DNA of 64,000 bases from an uncultured Lachnospiraceae bacterium (GTDB lineage: Bacteria > Bacillota > Clostridia > Lachnospirales > Lachnospiraceae): contig CAJULG010000007.1 in assembly GCA_910587045.1 (NCBI GenBank), forward strand, positions 69,784 to 133,783, read 5' to 3'. The notes under the pieces were generated by a model. It worked only from the letters and a program-made list of their open reading frames with translations. It was not told the origin of the DNA and did not search any database. Shown here one piece after another: positions 27,007 to 35,548 of the stretch; the stretch's first letter is position 1; each line of letters starts with the position of its first letter. A program made the translations under genes and the position numbers.

Positions 27007-27441
27007 ATGAAAAAGTTTTTTGAAGAATTTAAGAAGTTTATTATGAAAGGAAATGCCCTGGATCTGGCAGTGGGCGTAATTATCGGCGGCGCATTCACCT
27101 CAATCGTGAATTCATTGAATGCCGACATTATTACGCCGATCCTGGCGATCTTCGGCGGTGTGGATTTTTCCAATCTGACGGTAAGACTGGGGAAGGGCGA
27201 TCTGGCACCGGTGTTGACTTATGGTAATTTTATTACCGCAGTGCTAAATTTTTTAATAACAGCATTTGTGATATTCTGTATGATCAAGGTGATCAATGGT
27301 GTGGGTGAACGGTTTAAGAAAAAGGAAGAGGAAAAGCCGACTACGAAAAAATGTCCGTTCTGTAAAAGTGAAATATCCATTGAGGCAGTCCGTTGTCCGC
27401 ATTGCACTTCTGAGCTGGAGGTAAAGCAGGAGGAAGCGTAA
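27007..27441 (+). CDS. mscL: large-conductance mechanosensitive channel MscL with C-terminal zinc-ribbon motif
   Basis: A 144-residue homopentameric channel that releases solutes on hypo-osmotic shock. The N-terminal amphipathic helix KKFFEEFKKFIMKGNALDLA, TM1 (VGVIIGGAFTSIVNSL) and TM2 (NFLITAFVIFCMIKVI) are typical. After the cytoplasmic helix it carries CPFC ... CPHC, a zinc-ribbon-like pair absent from E. coli MscL. The RBS is GGGAGG. A TATAAT at 26934-26939 may be its -10. Confidence 0.96.
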   Translation: MKKFFEEFKKFIMKGNALDLAVGVIIGGAFTSIVNSLNADIITPILAIFGGVDFSNLTVRLGKGDLAPVLTYGNFITAVLNFLITAFVIFCMIKVINGVGERFKKKEEEKPTTKKCPFCKSEISIEAVRCPHCTSELEVKQEEA

Positions 27442-27539
27442 AAGCGCCGGAAGGCAGGCGACACCTGGAAAGGAAAGTATATAGGAAAGAAGGTAAGATT
27501 ACTATTTTTGTAAGAGTACAGTTTTTTAATGAAGAAGAG

Positions 27540-27815
27540 TTGGCAGAATATAACGGACCGGAAGATTATATCCGTTCCATGGTATGGGCGGACGAGGTGG
27601 CAGAGGTGTCCCATACGATACTGAATGGTTATCATGTATATTATCTGGCGGTGGATCGCGCATATGTCTCTAAGGAGAATACCGAATATGATTATCATTT
27701 TTATGGGATCATACCTTTGAGGAACGGAAGGTATTATATGCTGGAAGGGCGTTCCGGTACCAATGCTGATGCAATGAAGCTGGAAACATATATGAGTTTT
27801 CTCACGCTTTCCTGA
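27540..27815 (+). CDS. hypothetical protein with uncertain start
   Basis: The frame gives 91 residues from TTG at 27540. No family recognised; it is compact and rich in Tyr and aromatic residues (YHVYYLAVDRAY, YDYHFYGIIPL) and ends LTLS. The frame stays open upstream, reading ITIFVRVQFFNEEE directly ahead of the TTG, which looks like genuine N-terminal beta structure, but no ATG, GTG or TTG is available there. An ATT at 27498 follows AGAAGG by four bases. Either a rare ATT start is used or the 5' end has a small indel. Confidence 0.5.
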   Translation: MAEYNGPEDYIRSMVWADEVAEVSHTILNGYHVYYLAVDRAYVSKENTEYDYHFYGIIPLRNGRYYMLEGRSGTNADAMKLETYMSFLTLS

Positions 27816-27911
27816 AGGATCCGCTGATATTTATAATTTCATGAATAATATGTCCTTTATATGTAAATACTGAAGATGTAACTAGCAATGCATAAAAGGA
27901 GGACATAGAAA

Positions 27912-28070
27912 ATGTCTAATAACAATTACTCTAATGACACAACCAGCAAGAATTCTTCAAGCAATTCTACGAAGAATGATGCCAACAACAAGTCTTCAAA
28001 CAAGACTTCTAACAAGAGCAGCAATAAGAGCTCAAACAGCAGCAGCCAGTCTGCAAATGATTGCAGATAG
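27912..28070 (+). CDS. small Asn/Ser/Lys-rich low-complexity protein
   Basis: 52 residues beginning MSNNNYSNDTTSKNSSSN and ending NDCR, made almost wholly of Asn, Ser, Lys and Thr with one Cys near the end. It has an excellent AAGGAGGAC ribosome binding site eight bases upstream, so it is very probably translated. No TM helix or known domain. A TGAATA (27842) 17 bp from AATACTG loosely resembles a forespore sigma-G promoter, which would fit a spore-associated product; this is speculation. Confidence 0.65.
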   Translation: MSNNNYSNDTTSKNSSSNSTKNDANNKSSNKTSNKSSNKSSNSSSQSANDCR

Positions 28071-28126
28071 CAGATCATGAACACCTTTCCAATGCTCCGA
28101 ATACCATAGAGTATAAGGAGCATTTG

Positions 28127-28456
28127 GTGGTGGTAAAGGTGAAACAGACAATCGTAAATATTAATATTCGCCATATCATGCAAAAAGCGGTTGACGAGAA
28201 CGCGATCATTATAGATGTTAGAAGTCAGGAGGAGTTCCGGAGCGGACATATTCCCATGGCAGTGAATGTTCCGTTGACGGAAATTCAAAACGGGAAAATC
28301 AATTTTCCCCGAGGCAGGACGCTGATTCTCTACTGTGACAGCGGCGCCAGCAGCTTAAAAGCAGCAAGGATACTGGCAGAATATGGATACCGTGTTATGA
28401 ATGCAGTAGGCGGTATCTGGCAATATGATAAGGAATTAACCGTAAGCCGGCAGTAA
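28127..28456 (+). CDS. rhodanese-like domain protein
   Basis: 109 residues forming a single rhodanese domain: IIDVRSQEEFRSGHIPMAVNVP, then the active-site loop YCDSGASS with catalytic Cys70. Such proteins carry persulfide sulfur or act as small sulfurtransferases. Start GTG at 28127 is chosen for AAGGAG six bases upstream; the frame is open back to 28061 over the preceding small gene's end, but no better start exists. The stop codon lies in the terminator loop. Confidence 0.85.
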   Translation: MVVKVKQTIVNINIRHIMQKAVDENAIIIDVRSQEEFRSGHIPMAVNVPLTEIQNGKINFPRGRTLILYCDSGASSLKAARILAEYGYRVMNAVGGIWQYDKELTVSRQ

Positions 28457-28471
28457 TGCCGGCTTATTTTT
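28444..28471 (+). terminator. intrinsic terminator after the rhodanese gene
   Basis: AAGCCGGC and GCCGGCTT with a six-base loop that contains the gene's TAA, followed by ATTTTT. Confidence 0.9.
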
Positions 28472-28624
28472 GCATAAATACTTTTCGTTTTAAATATATT
28501 TTGATTGAATATACAGACAATTTGAAGTAAAATTGTATATAGGTGGACAAAATCGTTGCAGGCAGAAAAAAAGCTTGATAACAGGTTTTGGAACGATCAA
28601 AGAAGGAAACGGGAGGTAGCGGCA

Positions 28625-30715
28625 ATGAATGTGTATACAACGGACAAAATCAGAAACGTAGTATTACTGGGGCATGGAGGAGCAGGTAAGACCAGTCTGG
28701 CAGAATCCATGGCATACCTGGCGGGGATTACATCCAGAATGGGAAAGGTGGAAGACGGGAACACGGTCAGCGACTTTGGAAAAGAGGAGCAGAAGCGACA
28801 GATTTCAATCAGTACCTCTCTGATCCCTATCGAATGGAATGGAATTAAGATAAATATTCTGGATACGCCCGGTTACTTTGATTTTATTGGTGAGGTAGAA
28901 GAAGCGATCAGCGCTGCGGATGCTGCTGTGATCGTAGTATCCGGCAAGACGGGTGTAGAAGCTGGTACAGAGCGTGCCTGGGAGCTGTGCGAAAAGTATA
29001 AGCTGCCAAGGATGATCTATGTAACCGGTATGGATGCGGATAATGCCTCCTTTAAGGATGTGGTAGAGACACTGACGGAACGGTATGGAAAGAAGATTGC
29101 TCCGTTCCATTTCCCGATCCGGGAGAATGAGAAGTTCGTAGGTTATGTGAATGTGATCAGTGAGACCGGAAACCGCTGGCAGGGGAAGGATGTAGTGGAG
29201 TGTGCGGTTCCGGACTACAGTAAAGAGAATCTGGCCCTGTATAAGGACACCCTGATGGAAGCAGTAGCCGAGACCAGTGAGGAATTCATGGAACGGTATT
29301 TTGGCGGTGATACGTTTTCGGAAAATGAGATTCGTTCCGCGCTTCGTATGAATGTCATTGACAGCTCTCTGGTTCCGATCACCATGGGTTCCAATACACT
29401 GTGTCAGGGAACCTATGCCCTGTTAGATGATATTGTGAAATATATGCCAAGTCCGGAGAATAAAGAGATTGCCGGATTCAATATGAAGACAAATGAGGTA
29501 TTTGAGGCGAATTATGATTTCTCCAAGCCGAAGTCTGCCTATGTGTTTAAGACGATCGTAGATCCGTTTATCGGAAAATATTCGCTGATCAAGGTATGCT
29601 CCGGTGTGTTTAAATCGGATGACGTGATCTATAACAAGGATAAGGATGTGGAGGAGCGGGTCAGCAAGCTTTATGTATTGCAGGGCGGAAAGCCGATCGA
29701 GGTGCCGGAGCTTCACGCAGGGGACATCGGGGCCATTCCGAAGCTGACTGCCGCCAGGACCGGCAATACCCTGTCTACGAAAGCAACAGTGATCGAATAT
29801 GGAAAGTTCGAGCTTTCCAAGCCATATACCTTTATGCGTTATAAGGTTCCGAATAAGAGCAATATTGACAAGGCGGCCCAGGCGCTTCAGAAGCTGACCC
29901 ATGAGGATCAGACCCTGAAGGTGGTCAATGATGTGGAAAATGGCCAGTTATTGTTATACGGAATCGGGGAACAGCAGTTAGAGATCGTGCAGAGCCGGCT
30001 GCTGAATGAATATAAATGTGAGATAACCTTAAGCAAACCGAAGATTGCATTTCGTGAGACGATCAAGAAAAAATCGGATGTCGAATACAAATATAAGAAA
30101 CAGTCCGGCGGTCACGGCCAGTACGGACATGTAAAGATGCGGTTCGAGCCATCCGGCGATGATGAGAAGGCATACATATTCGAGCAGGAGGTGGTCGGCG
30201 GAGCCGTACCAAAGAATTTCTTCCCGGCAGTGGAGAAGGGCCTGCAGGAATCTGTGCTGAAGGGGCCGCTTGCCGCCTATCCGGTAGTCGGAGTCAAGGG
30301 TATCTTATATGATGGCTCCTACCATTCTGTAGATTCATCCGAAATGGCCTTTAAGATGGCGACCATTCAGGCATTTAAAAAGGGCTTTATGGAAGCAGGG
30401 CCGGTTCTGCTGGAGCCGATCGTGAATCTGAAGGTAACTGTGCCGGAGCAGTATACCGGTGATGTGATGGGGGATCTGAACAAGCGCCGGGGACGGGTGC
30501 TGGGTATGAACCTGGTGTCAAAGGGAAAACAGGTGATCGAGGCGGATATTCCGATGATGGAATTAGTCGGCTACTGCTCTGTCCTTCGTTCCATCACCGG
30601 CGGCAGAGGTGAATTCTCCTATGAATTTGCAAGATATGAACAGGCGCCGAGCGATATCCAGGCGGCAGAGGTAGCTGCCCGGGCGAGCAAGGTGGCAGAC
30701 AGCAGCGAAGAATAA
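28625..30715 (+). CDS. elongation factor G paralogue (FusA2-like GTPase)
   Basis: 696 residues with the EF-G domain order: GTPase with G1 GHGGAGKT and G3 DTPGYFDF, domain II, then domains III-V (KKQSGGHGQYGHVKM, NKRRGRVLGM). The G4 position reads TGMD where canonical EF-G has NKxD. The start at 28625 has GGGAGG eight bases upstream; the longer TTG frame from 28556 is unlikely. Such paralogues occur beside a canonical fusA and their role (alternative translocation, ribosome rescue or regulation) is not settled. Single gene between two terminators. Confidence 0.88.
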   Translation: MNVYTTDKIRNVVLLGHGGAGKTSLAESMAYLAGITSRMGKVEDGNTVSDFGKEEQKRQISISTSLIPIEWNGIKINILDTPGYFDFIGEVEEAISAADAAVIVVSGKTGVEAGTERAWELCEKYKLPRMIYVTGMDADNASFKDVVETLTERYGKKIAPFHFPIRENEKFVGYVNVISETGNRWQGKDVVECAVPDYSKENLALYKDTLMEAVAETSEEFMERYFGGDTFSENEIRSALRMNVIDSSLVPITMGSNTLCQGTYALLDDIVKYMPSPENKEIAGFNMKTNEVFEANYDFSKPKSAYVFKTIVDPFIGKYSLIKVCSGVFKSDDVIYNKDKDVEERVSKLYVLQGGKPIEVPELHAGDIGAIPKLTAARTGNTLSTKATVIEYGKFELSKPYTFMRYKVPNKSNIDKAAQALQKLTHEDQTLKVVNDVENGQLLLYGIGEQQLEIVQSRLLNEYKCEITLSKPKIAFRETIKKKSDVEYKYKKQSGGHGQYGHVKMRFEPSGDDEKAYIFEQEVVGGAVPKNFFPAVEKGLQESVLKGPLAAYPVVGVKGILYDGSYHSVDSSEMAFKMATIQAFKKGFMEAGPVLLEPIVNLKVTVPEQYTGDVMGDLNKRRGRVLGMNLVSKGKQVIEADIPMMELVGYCSVLRSITGGRGEFSYEFARYEQAPSDIQAAEVAARASKVADSSEE

Positions 30716-30788
30716 GCGGGTTGCTGTCAGGGATTTCCGGGGAAATCAGAAGAAATTGTATAATAGAAGCTGCATTTCGCAGAGAATT

Positions 30789-30827
30789 CAGCACGGGACG
30801 CTCTTTGGAGCACTCCCGTGCTGTTTT
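30789..30827 (+). terminator. intrinsic terminator after the EF-G paralogue
   Basis: CAGCACGGGA pairs perfectly with TCCCGTGCTG; an inner GCTC/GAGC stem extends it, and TTTT follows at 30824-30827. Confidence 0.9.
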
Positions 30828-31001
30828 CTGTAAGGGGCGGGTATTCCAATATATGCCGGATGGTGTATTCCCTGCCGGAAGGCTTGACAGTTGAAGCATG
30901 GAAACGTACAATAAAATAGAATGTTCCTTTGTCGAAAAGACGGGAAACATAGTGAATCAGCAGAAACTGGAAGAAATATTGAAAACGTCTGGAGAAACCA
31001 T

Positions 31002-32159
31002 ATGAATACCATTGATTTGATCGCACCTTGTCATTTTGGCCTGGAATCCGTGTTAAAGCGCGAGATTCAGGATTTAGGATATGAGATTATACAGGTTGAG
31101 GATGGAAGGATTACCTTCCGGGGAGACGAACAGGCTGTTGCACGGTCCAATGTATTCATTCGTACTGCCGAACGGATTCTGGTAAGCGTGGGCAGTTTTC
31201 AGGCGAAGTCCTTTGATCAGTTATTTGAGAAGACCAGGGCACTGGACTGGGCGGATTACCTGCCGGAGGACGGGCGGTTCTGGGTATCAAAGGCGTCCAC
31301 GAAGAACAGTACGCTGTTTAGCAGCTCGGATATTCAATCGATCGTGAAGAAAGCGATCGTGGAGAAGCTGAAGACTGTCTATCATGTGAACTGGTTCCAG
31401 GAGACCGGCGCAGAGTATCCGATCCGTGTCTTTATTAATAAGGATATCGTCAGTATCGGGATGGATACATCCGGGGGTTCCCTTCATAAGCGGGGATATC
31501 GGCAGTTGGTCGGAAAAGCGCCCATTTCCGAGACTCTTGCCGCTGCTTTGATCCTGCTGACTCCCTGGAATAAGGATCGGATCCTGGTAGATCCCTTCTG
31601 CGGAAGCGGAACATTTCCGATCGAAGCAGCGATGATCGGGGCAGGGATCGCTCCCGGTATGCACCGCAGCTTCACGGCACAGAGCTGGAGGAATCTGCTA
31701 TCAGAGGCTCAATGGCAGGCAGCAGAAAAAGAAGCGGAGGATTTGATCCGGCGTGACATAAAAATGAACATACAGGGCTATGATATAGATAACAGTATTG
31801 TAAAGTGTGCCATGGAGAATGCCAGGGCCGCCGGGGTGGACCAGCATATTCATTTTCAGCAGAGAAGTGTGGCTGAATTAAGCCATCCGAAAAAGTACGG
31901 CTTTATCATTACCAACCCGCCTTACGGTGAACGTTTAGAAGAAAAGGAAGAGCTTCCGGACTTATACCGGATGATAGCAAAGAGCTTTGATCGTCTGGAT
32001 ACCTGGTCCAAATATATCATCACTTCTTATGAGGATGCAGAGAAGTATCTGGGAAAGAAGGCAGACAGGAACCGCAAGATCTATAATGGTATGATCAAGG
32101 CATATTATTATCAATTCATGGGGCCAAGACCGCCCAAACAGCAAAAGAAGGAGACTTGA
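31002..32159 (+). CDS. THUMP-domain class I RNA methyltransferase (RlmL/RlmK, YpsC type)
   Basis: 385 residues. The N-terminal THUMP region (about 50-160) binds RNA. The methyltransferase domain has the FCGSGTFPIEAA motif and the catalytic NPPYGERL of N-methylases, as in Bacillus YpsC and E. coli RlmL, which make m2G in 23S rRNA. The start at 31002 fits the conserved opening (NTIDLIAPCHFGLESVLKRE) and has CTGGAG upstream. It overlaps or abuts the protease gene, which starts two bases past its stop. Confidence 0.87.
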   Translation: MNTIDLIAPCHFGLESVLKREIQDLGYEIIQVEDGRITFRGDEQAVARSNVFIRTAERILVSVGSFQAKSFDQLFEKTRALDWADYLPEDGRFWVSKASTKNSTLFSSSDIQSIVKKAIVEKLKTVYHVNWFQETGAEYPIRVFINKDIVSIGMDTSGGSLHKRGYRQLVGKAPISETLAAALILLTPWNKDRILVDPFCGSGTFPIEAAMIGAGIAPGMHRSFTAQSWRNLLSEAQWQAAEKEAEDLIRRDIKMNIQGYDIDNSIVKCAMENARAAGVDQHIHFQQRSVAELSHPKKYGFIITNPPYGERLEEKEELPDLYRMIAKSFDRLDTWSKYIITSYEDAEKYLGKKADRNRKIYNGMIKAYYYQFMGPRPPKQQKKET

Positions 32160-32161
32160 TA

Positions 32162-33853
32162 TTGAAGAAGGTTATTGGTGCATTTATTATACTGATAAGT
32201 GCAGGTATTATTTTATTAGCATTATCCTCCCATACAGATGTGCAGGTAAAACAGAATCCGGATCAGAACTATGCGAACCAGTTTCTGAGTGATCTGGCAG
32301 ATATGAATAATAAGCTGGGAATTTCTATGACCATAGGCGAGGAAGATGTTACGTTTATTGAAGAGAAGCCTTATCTCAGCGACAGAGGATCATTTATGTT
32401 TCCAGTGGATCTGCTGACGGATACTTTTAACTGTTCCACGCAGATCTATGAAAATGGCAGCATTTTGATTGAAAAAGGTGTGAATTCCATCAATCTGTAT
32501 ATCAATAGTGCATCCGCCAAGGTGAACGGAACCACGATTGAGCTGGCAGACCGGGTACAGAAGCTGGATGAAAAGCTCTATGTTCCTCTGGCAGATATCG
32601 CACAATATATCAATTATGATTTTTCCATGGATTATAAAAAAGCAAAAGTGACACTGGCACAGATTACAGAGGAAGTGGAACTGCCATCCAGATATGATAT
32701 GCGGGAATTGGGCAGAGTGTCGCCGGTGCGGGATCAGGGACTGTATGGTACCTGCTGGGCTTTTGCATCTCTGGCTGCATTAGAGACGACTCTGACTCCG
32801 CAGGAGAATCTGGTCTTTTCACCGGATCATATGAGTCTTTGCAACAGTTTTAGCCTGGGACAGAATGAAGGCGGAGAATATACCATGGCCATTGCTTATC
32901 TGGCAAGCTGGCAGGGACCCGTCTATGAATCAGATGACCCGTATGGCGATGGAGAGACGGATGAGACATTAGAGGCGCGGAAGCACCTGGAGGAGGCATT
33001 GATCATTGCGCCGAAGAATTATACTGCGATCAAGGAAGCCATATATAAGTACGGAGCAGTTGAAACCTCGATCTATACCCAGATGCGGACTGCAGAAAGC
33101 TGGTCCTCCTATTATAACCGGGAACGCGCAACCTATTATTATGATAAGGAAGAGGCGTGCAATCATGACATTATCATTGTAGGCTGGGACGATCTGTTTC
33201 CAAAGGAATATTTTACGATCCCGCCGGAACAGGATGGCGCCTTTATCTGTAAGAACAGCTGGGGAACCGCCTTTGGCGAGGACGGCTATTTTTATGTATC
33301 TTATGAGGATGCGAATATCGGTACGACCAATGTTGTATATTCCAAGCTGGGAGCCGCCGATAATTTTGACAAGATTTACCAGTCAGACCTGCTGGGCTGG
33401 CGGGGGCAGCTGGGCTATGAACGGGGGAATGCTTATTTTGCCAATGTATATCAGGCAGGTAAGAATGAAGAACTGGCGGCAGTTTCTTTTTATGCGACGG
33501 ATGTGGATACCAGTTATCAGGTATATGTAGTGAAAGACTTTGAGGGTGTGGAAAGCTTAAATGACCGGAAGCTGGCAGCAGAAGGAAGGTTTGAACAGGC
33601 CGGCTATCATACCGTCCGGTTTGACCATCCGGTTGATTTGCCGGAGGATGGAAGGTTTGCCGTTGTGGTTTACATTGACACACCGGATTCTCTTCATCCG
33701 GTTGCGATCGAGTATGATGTGGATGAGCGGGCCAAGGAGTTCGATATCACGGATGGAGAGGGCTATATCAGCCTGTATGGGAATAAATGGGTAAATGTGG
33801 AAGAGAACAAGGCGTGCAATCTTTGTCTGAAGGCATTTACGAATATCAGGTAA
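32162..33853 (+). CDS. secreted papain-like (C1) cysteine protease with copper-amine-oxidase-like N-terminal domain
   Basis: 563 residues: N-terminal signal anchor (about 3-22); a segment resembling the copper amine oxidase N-terminal/stalk domain found in Firmicute surface proteins (about 50-165, ending LYVPLADIAQYI); the C1 protease with Cys198 (YGTCWAFASL), His335 (NHDIIIVGW) and Asn365 (CKNSWGTAFG); and a C-terminal lectin-like region. The TTG at 32162 is preferred because AAGGAG lies eight bases upstream; the TTG at 32156 is too close. Likely a surface peptidase. Being coupled to an rRNA methylase gene seems incidental. Confidence 0.88.
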   Translation: MKKVIGAFIILISAGIILLALSSHTDVQVKQNPDQNYANQFLSDLADMNNKLGISMTIGEEDVTFIEEKPYLSDRGSFMFPVDLLTDTFNCSTQIYENGSILIEKGVNSINLYINSASAKVNGTTIELADRVQKLDEKLYVPLADIAQYINYDFSMDYKKAKVTLAQITEEVELPSRYDMRELGRVSPVRDQGLYGTCWAFASLAALETTLTPQENLVFSPDHMSLCNSFSLGQNEGGEYTMAIAYLASWQGPVYESDDPYGDGETDETLEARKHLEEALIIAPKNYTAIKEAIYKYGAVETSIYTQMRTAESWSSYYNRERATYYYDKEEACNHDIIIVGWDDLFPKEYFTIPPEQDGAFICKNSWGTAFGEDGYFYVSYEDANIGTTNVVYSKLGAADNFDKIYQSDLLGWRGQLGYERGNAYFANVYQAGKNEELAAVSFYATDVDTSYQVYVVKDFEGVESLNDRKLAAEGRFEQAGYHTVRFDHPVDLPEDGRFAVVVYIDTPDSLHPVAIEYDVDERAKEFDITDGEGYISLYGNKWVNVEENKACNLCLKAFTNIR

Positions 33854-33893
33854 TGGCAGATGCTTTTATTGCAGATACGAAACGGGGGGCGCA

Positions 33894-34361
33894 ATGGTAG
33901 CAGATAAGATGAGACAGGCGGAGGACATGCGTTATAAGAAGATACAACGACTGATCGATCTGCTTTGTCCAAAGCAGGAACGGGCTTTTGATGATCTGCT
34001 GGATGATCTCATCGGAACCGGTCTGTGTACGCCGTTCAATGTCGGCAGATGGATCATGGTAGAGGATAGCGGTATCAGGATAAGAAATATTTTGTACCAT
34101 GCATCTGATATACAAAAGGTTAAGATCAATACAGAAGGTTCGATATGGATATATGGACCCGGAGGGAAGAAGCTGTGTGACTGGAGGCACCTGAACGTAT
34201 CGACGGAACATGTTGAACTGTTCTGTTTATGGGTGAGAAAACAGAATGTACCAGCGGAGGTCATTTCGGCCAGGGGTGAAAGAATTGTTCAGTGGTCCGT
34301 ATTTGCGTCGGGTGTGCTGGTGATTATTTTGCGTTGGGTGCTGAACATTCTGAATAAATAA
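33894..34361 (+). CDS. hypothetical protein with C-terminal TM helix
   Basis: 155 residues, no family recognised. The N-terminal ~35 residues are helical and charged; a beta-rich middle (WIMVEDSGIRIRNILYH, KVKINTEGSIWIYG) looks PH-like; and a single TM helix closes the chain (VFASGVLVIILRWVLNIL), suggesting a tail-anchored cytoplasmic domain. Only a weak G-rich ribosome binding site. It lies between the protease and rdgB. Confidence 0.55.
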   Translation: MVADKMRQAEDMRYKKIQRLIDLLCPKQERAFDDLLDDLIGTGLCTPFNVGRWIMVEDSGIRIRNILYHASDIQKVKINTEGSIWIYGPGGKKLCDWRHLNVSTEHVELFCLWVRKQNVPAEVISARGERIVQWSVFASGVLVIILRWVLNILNK

Positions 34362-34401
34362 ATTTGTTTCAAGAAACAGGGATAAGGAGAGTAAGGGAAG
34401 G

Positions 34402-34986
34402 ATGAAACGATTAATATTTGCAACCGGAAATCAGGATAAGCTGCGGGAGATCCGTGCGATCATGGATGGTCTGGGCTATGAGATCCTGTCCATGAAGGAG
34501 GCAGGGATTGATATTGAGATCGAAGAGAACGGGACGACCTTTGCGGAGAATGCTCTGATCAAGGCAAGGGCCATTCATGCAGTCTGTCAGGATCTGGTAC
34601 TGGCGGATGATTCCGGTCTGGAGGTAGATTATATGGACAAGCAGCCGGGGGTATTTTCCCATCGGTTTGGCGGGGAGGATACACCGTATTCCATTAAGAA
34701 TCAGATGATAATCGATAACCTGGCAGGGGTTCCGGAGGAAAAGCGGACAGCCCGCTTTGTCTGTGCGATCGCAGCCGTGTTTCCGGATGGAACAGAACTG
34801 GTGAGAGAGGCGGCCATGGAGGGCATCATCGGTGAGCGGGAGGCAGGAGAGAATGGCTTTGGCTATGATCCGATCTTTTATCTGCCGGAATTTGGCTGTA
34901 CCAGTGCGGAGCTGTCACCGGAGGACAAGAATGCCATCAGTCACCGGGGCAAGGCGCTTCGGATGATGCGGAAGGAATTAGAATAA
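34402..34986 (+). CDS. rdgB: XTP/dITP diphosphatase (RdgB/HAM1 family)
   Basis: 194 residues with the family landmarks: N-terminal FATGNQDKLREI, FAENALIKARAI, ADDSGLEVDYMDKQPGVFSHRF and GYDPIFYLPEFG. It hydrolyses deaminated purine nucleotides (XTP, dITP) so that they are not built into nucleic acid. It is followed without a gap by the phosphodiesterase gene, an arrangement widespread in Clostridia. Confidence 0.96.
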   Translation: MKRLIFATGNQDKLREIRAIMDGLGYEILSMKEAGIDIEIEENGTTFAENALIKARAIHAVCQDLVLADDSGLEVDYMDKQPGVFSHRFGGEDTPYSIKNQMIIDNLAGVPEEKRTARFVCAIAAVFPDGTELVREAAMEGIIGEREAGENGFGYDPIFYLPEFGCTSAELSPEDKNAISHRGKALRMMRKELE

Positions 34987-35472
34987 ATGCGGGTATTAAT
35001 TGTCAGTGATTCACATGGAAGGAATGATTATGTCAGACAGGCAGTCAAGCAGTCCGGCACGATTGATGCCTTGATCCATCTGGGAGATGTGGAGGCAGAT
35101 GTAACGGAATTACAGTCTATGGTGGCTGGCCCCTCTTATATTGTGGCAGGGAATAACGATATCGGACTGGGGCTGCCGGATACCCTGAATCTGAATCTGT
35201 GCGGCAGGAGGATATTCCTGACACACGGACATCGCTACGGGGTAAATTATGACCTGAACCGCCTGGGGCTGCTGGGGAGCCTGAACCATATGGATATTGT
35301 AATGTATGGACATACGCATTTCCCTTATCTGGATAGAGGGGAAGATATCACTTTGCTGAATCCGGGAAGCCTGACCTATCCAAGACAGAAGGGAAGGGCA
35401 AGAACCTTCATGATCATGGAATTGGATGAGACAGGCGGGACAGAGTTTTACTGGCAGGAGCTGGAAAAATAA
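34987..35472 (+). CDS. YfcE/MJ0936-type metallophosphoesterase
   Basis: 161 residues with the calcineurin-fold metal ligands: SDSHG, HLGDVEAD, GNND, LTHGHRYG and YGHTHFP. Family members are metal-dependent phosphodiesterases of uncertain physiological substrate. The ATG follows the rdgB stop directly, so translation is coupled. Confidence 0.93.
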   Translation: MRVLIVSDSHGRNDYVRQAVKQSGTIDALIHLGDVEADVTELQSMVAGPSYIVAGNNDIGLGLPDTLNLNLCGRRIFLTHGHRYGVNYDLNRLGLLGSLNHMDIVMYGHTHFPYLDRGEDITLLNPGSLTYPRQKGRARTFMIMELDETGGTEFYWQELEK

Positions 35473-35548
35473 TTGCTGCCAGATGCCGGAGGGATTGGGG
35501 AATGAGGCATTTTGCCGGTGAAGTCCAGAGAAGAAGGAGAAGCAGAGC

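Noticed and set aside
28061..28126. Extended N terminus of the rhodanese from TTG 28061
   Set aside because: The start would overlap the end of the Asn-rich gene without a ribosome binding site; the GTG at 28127 has AAGGAG at proper distance and gives a normal-length domain.
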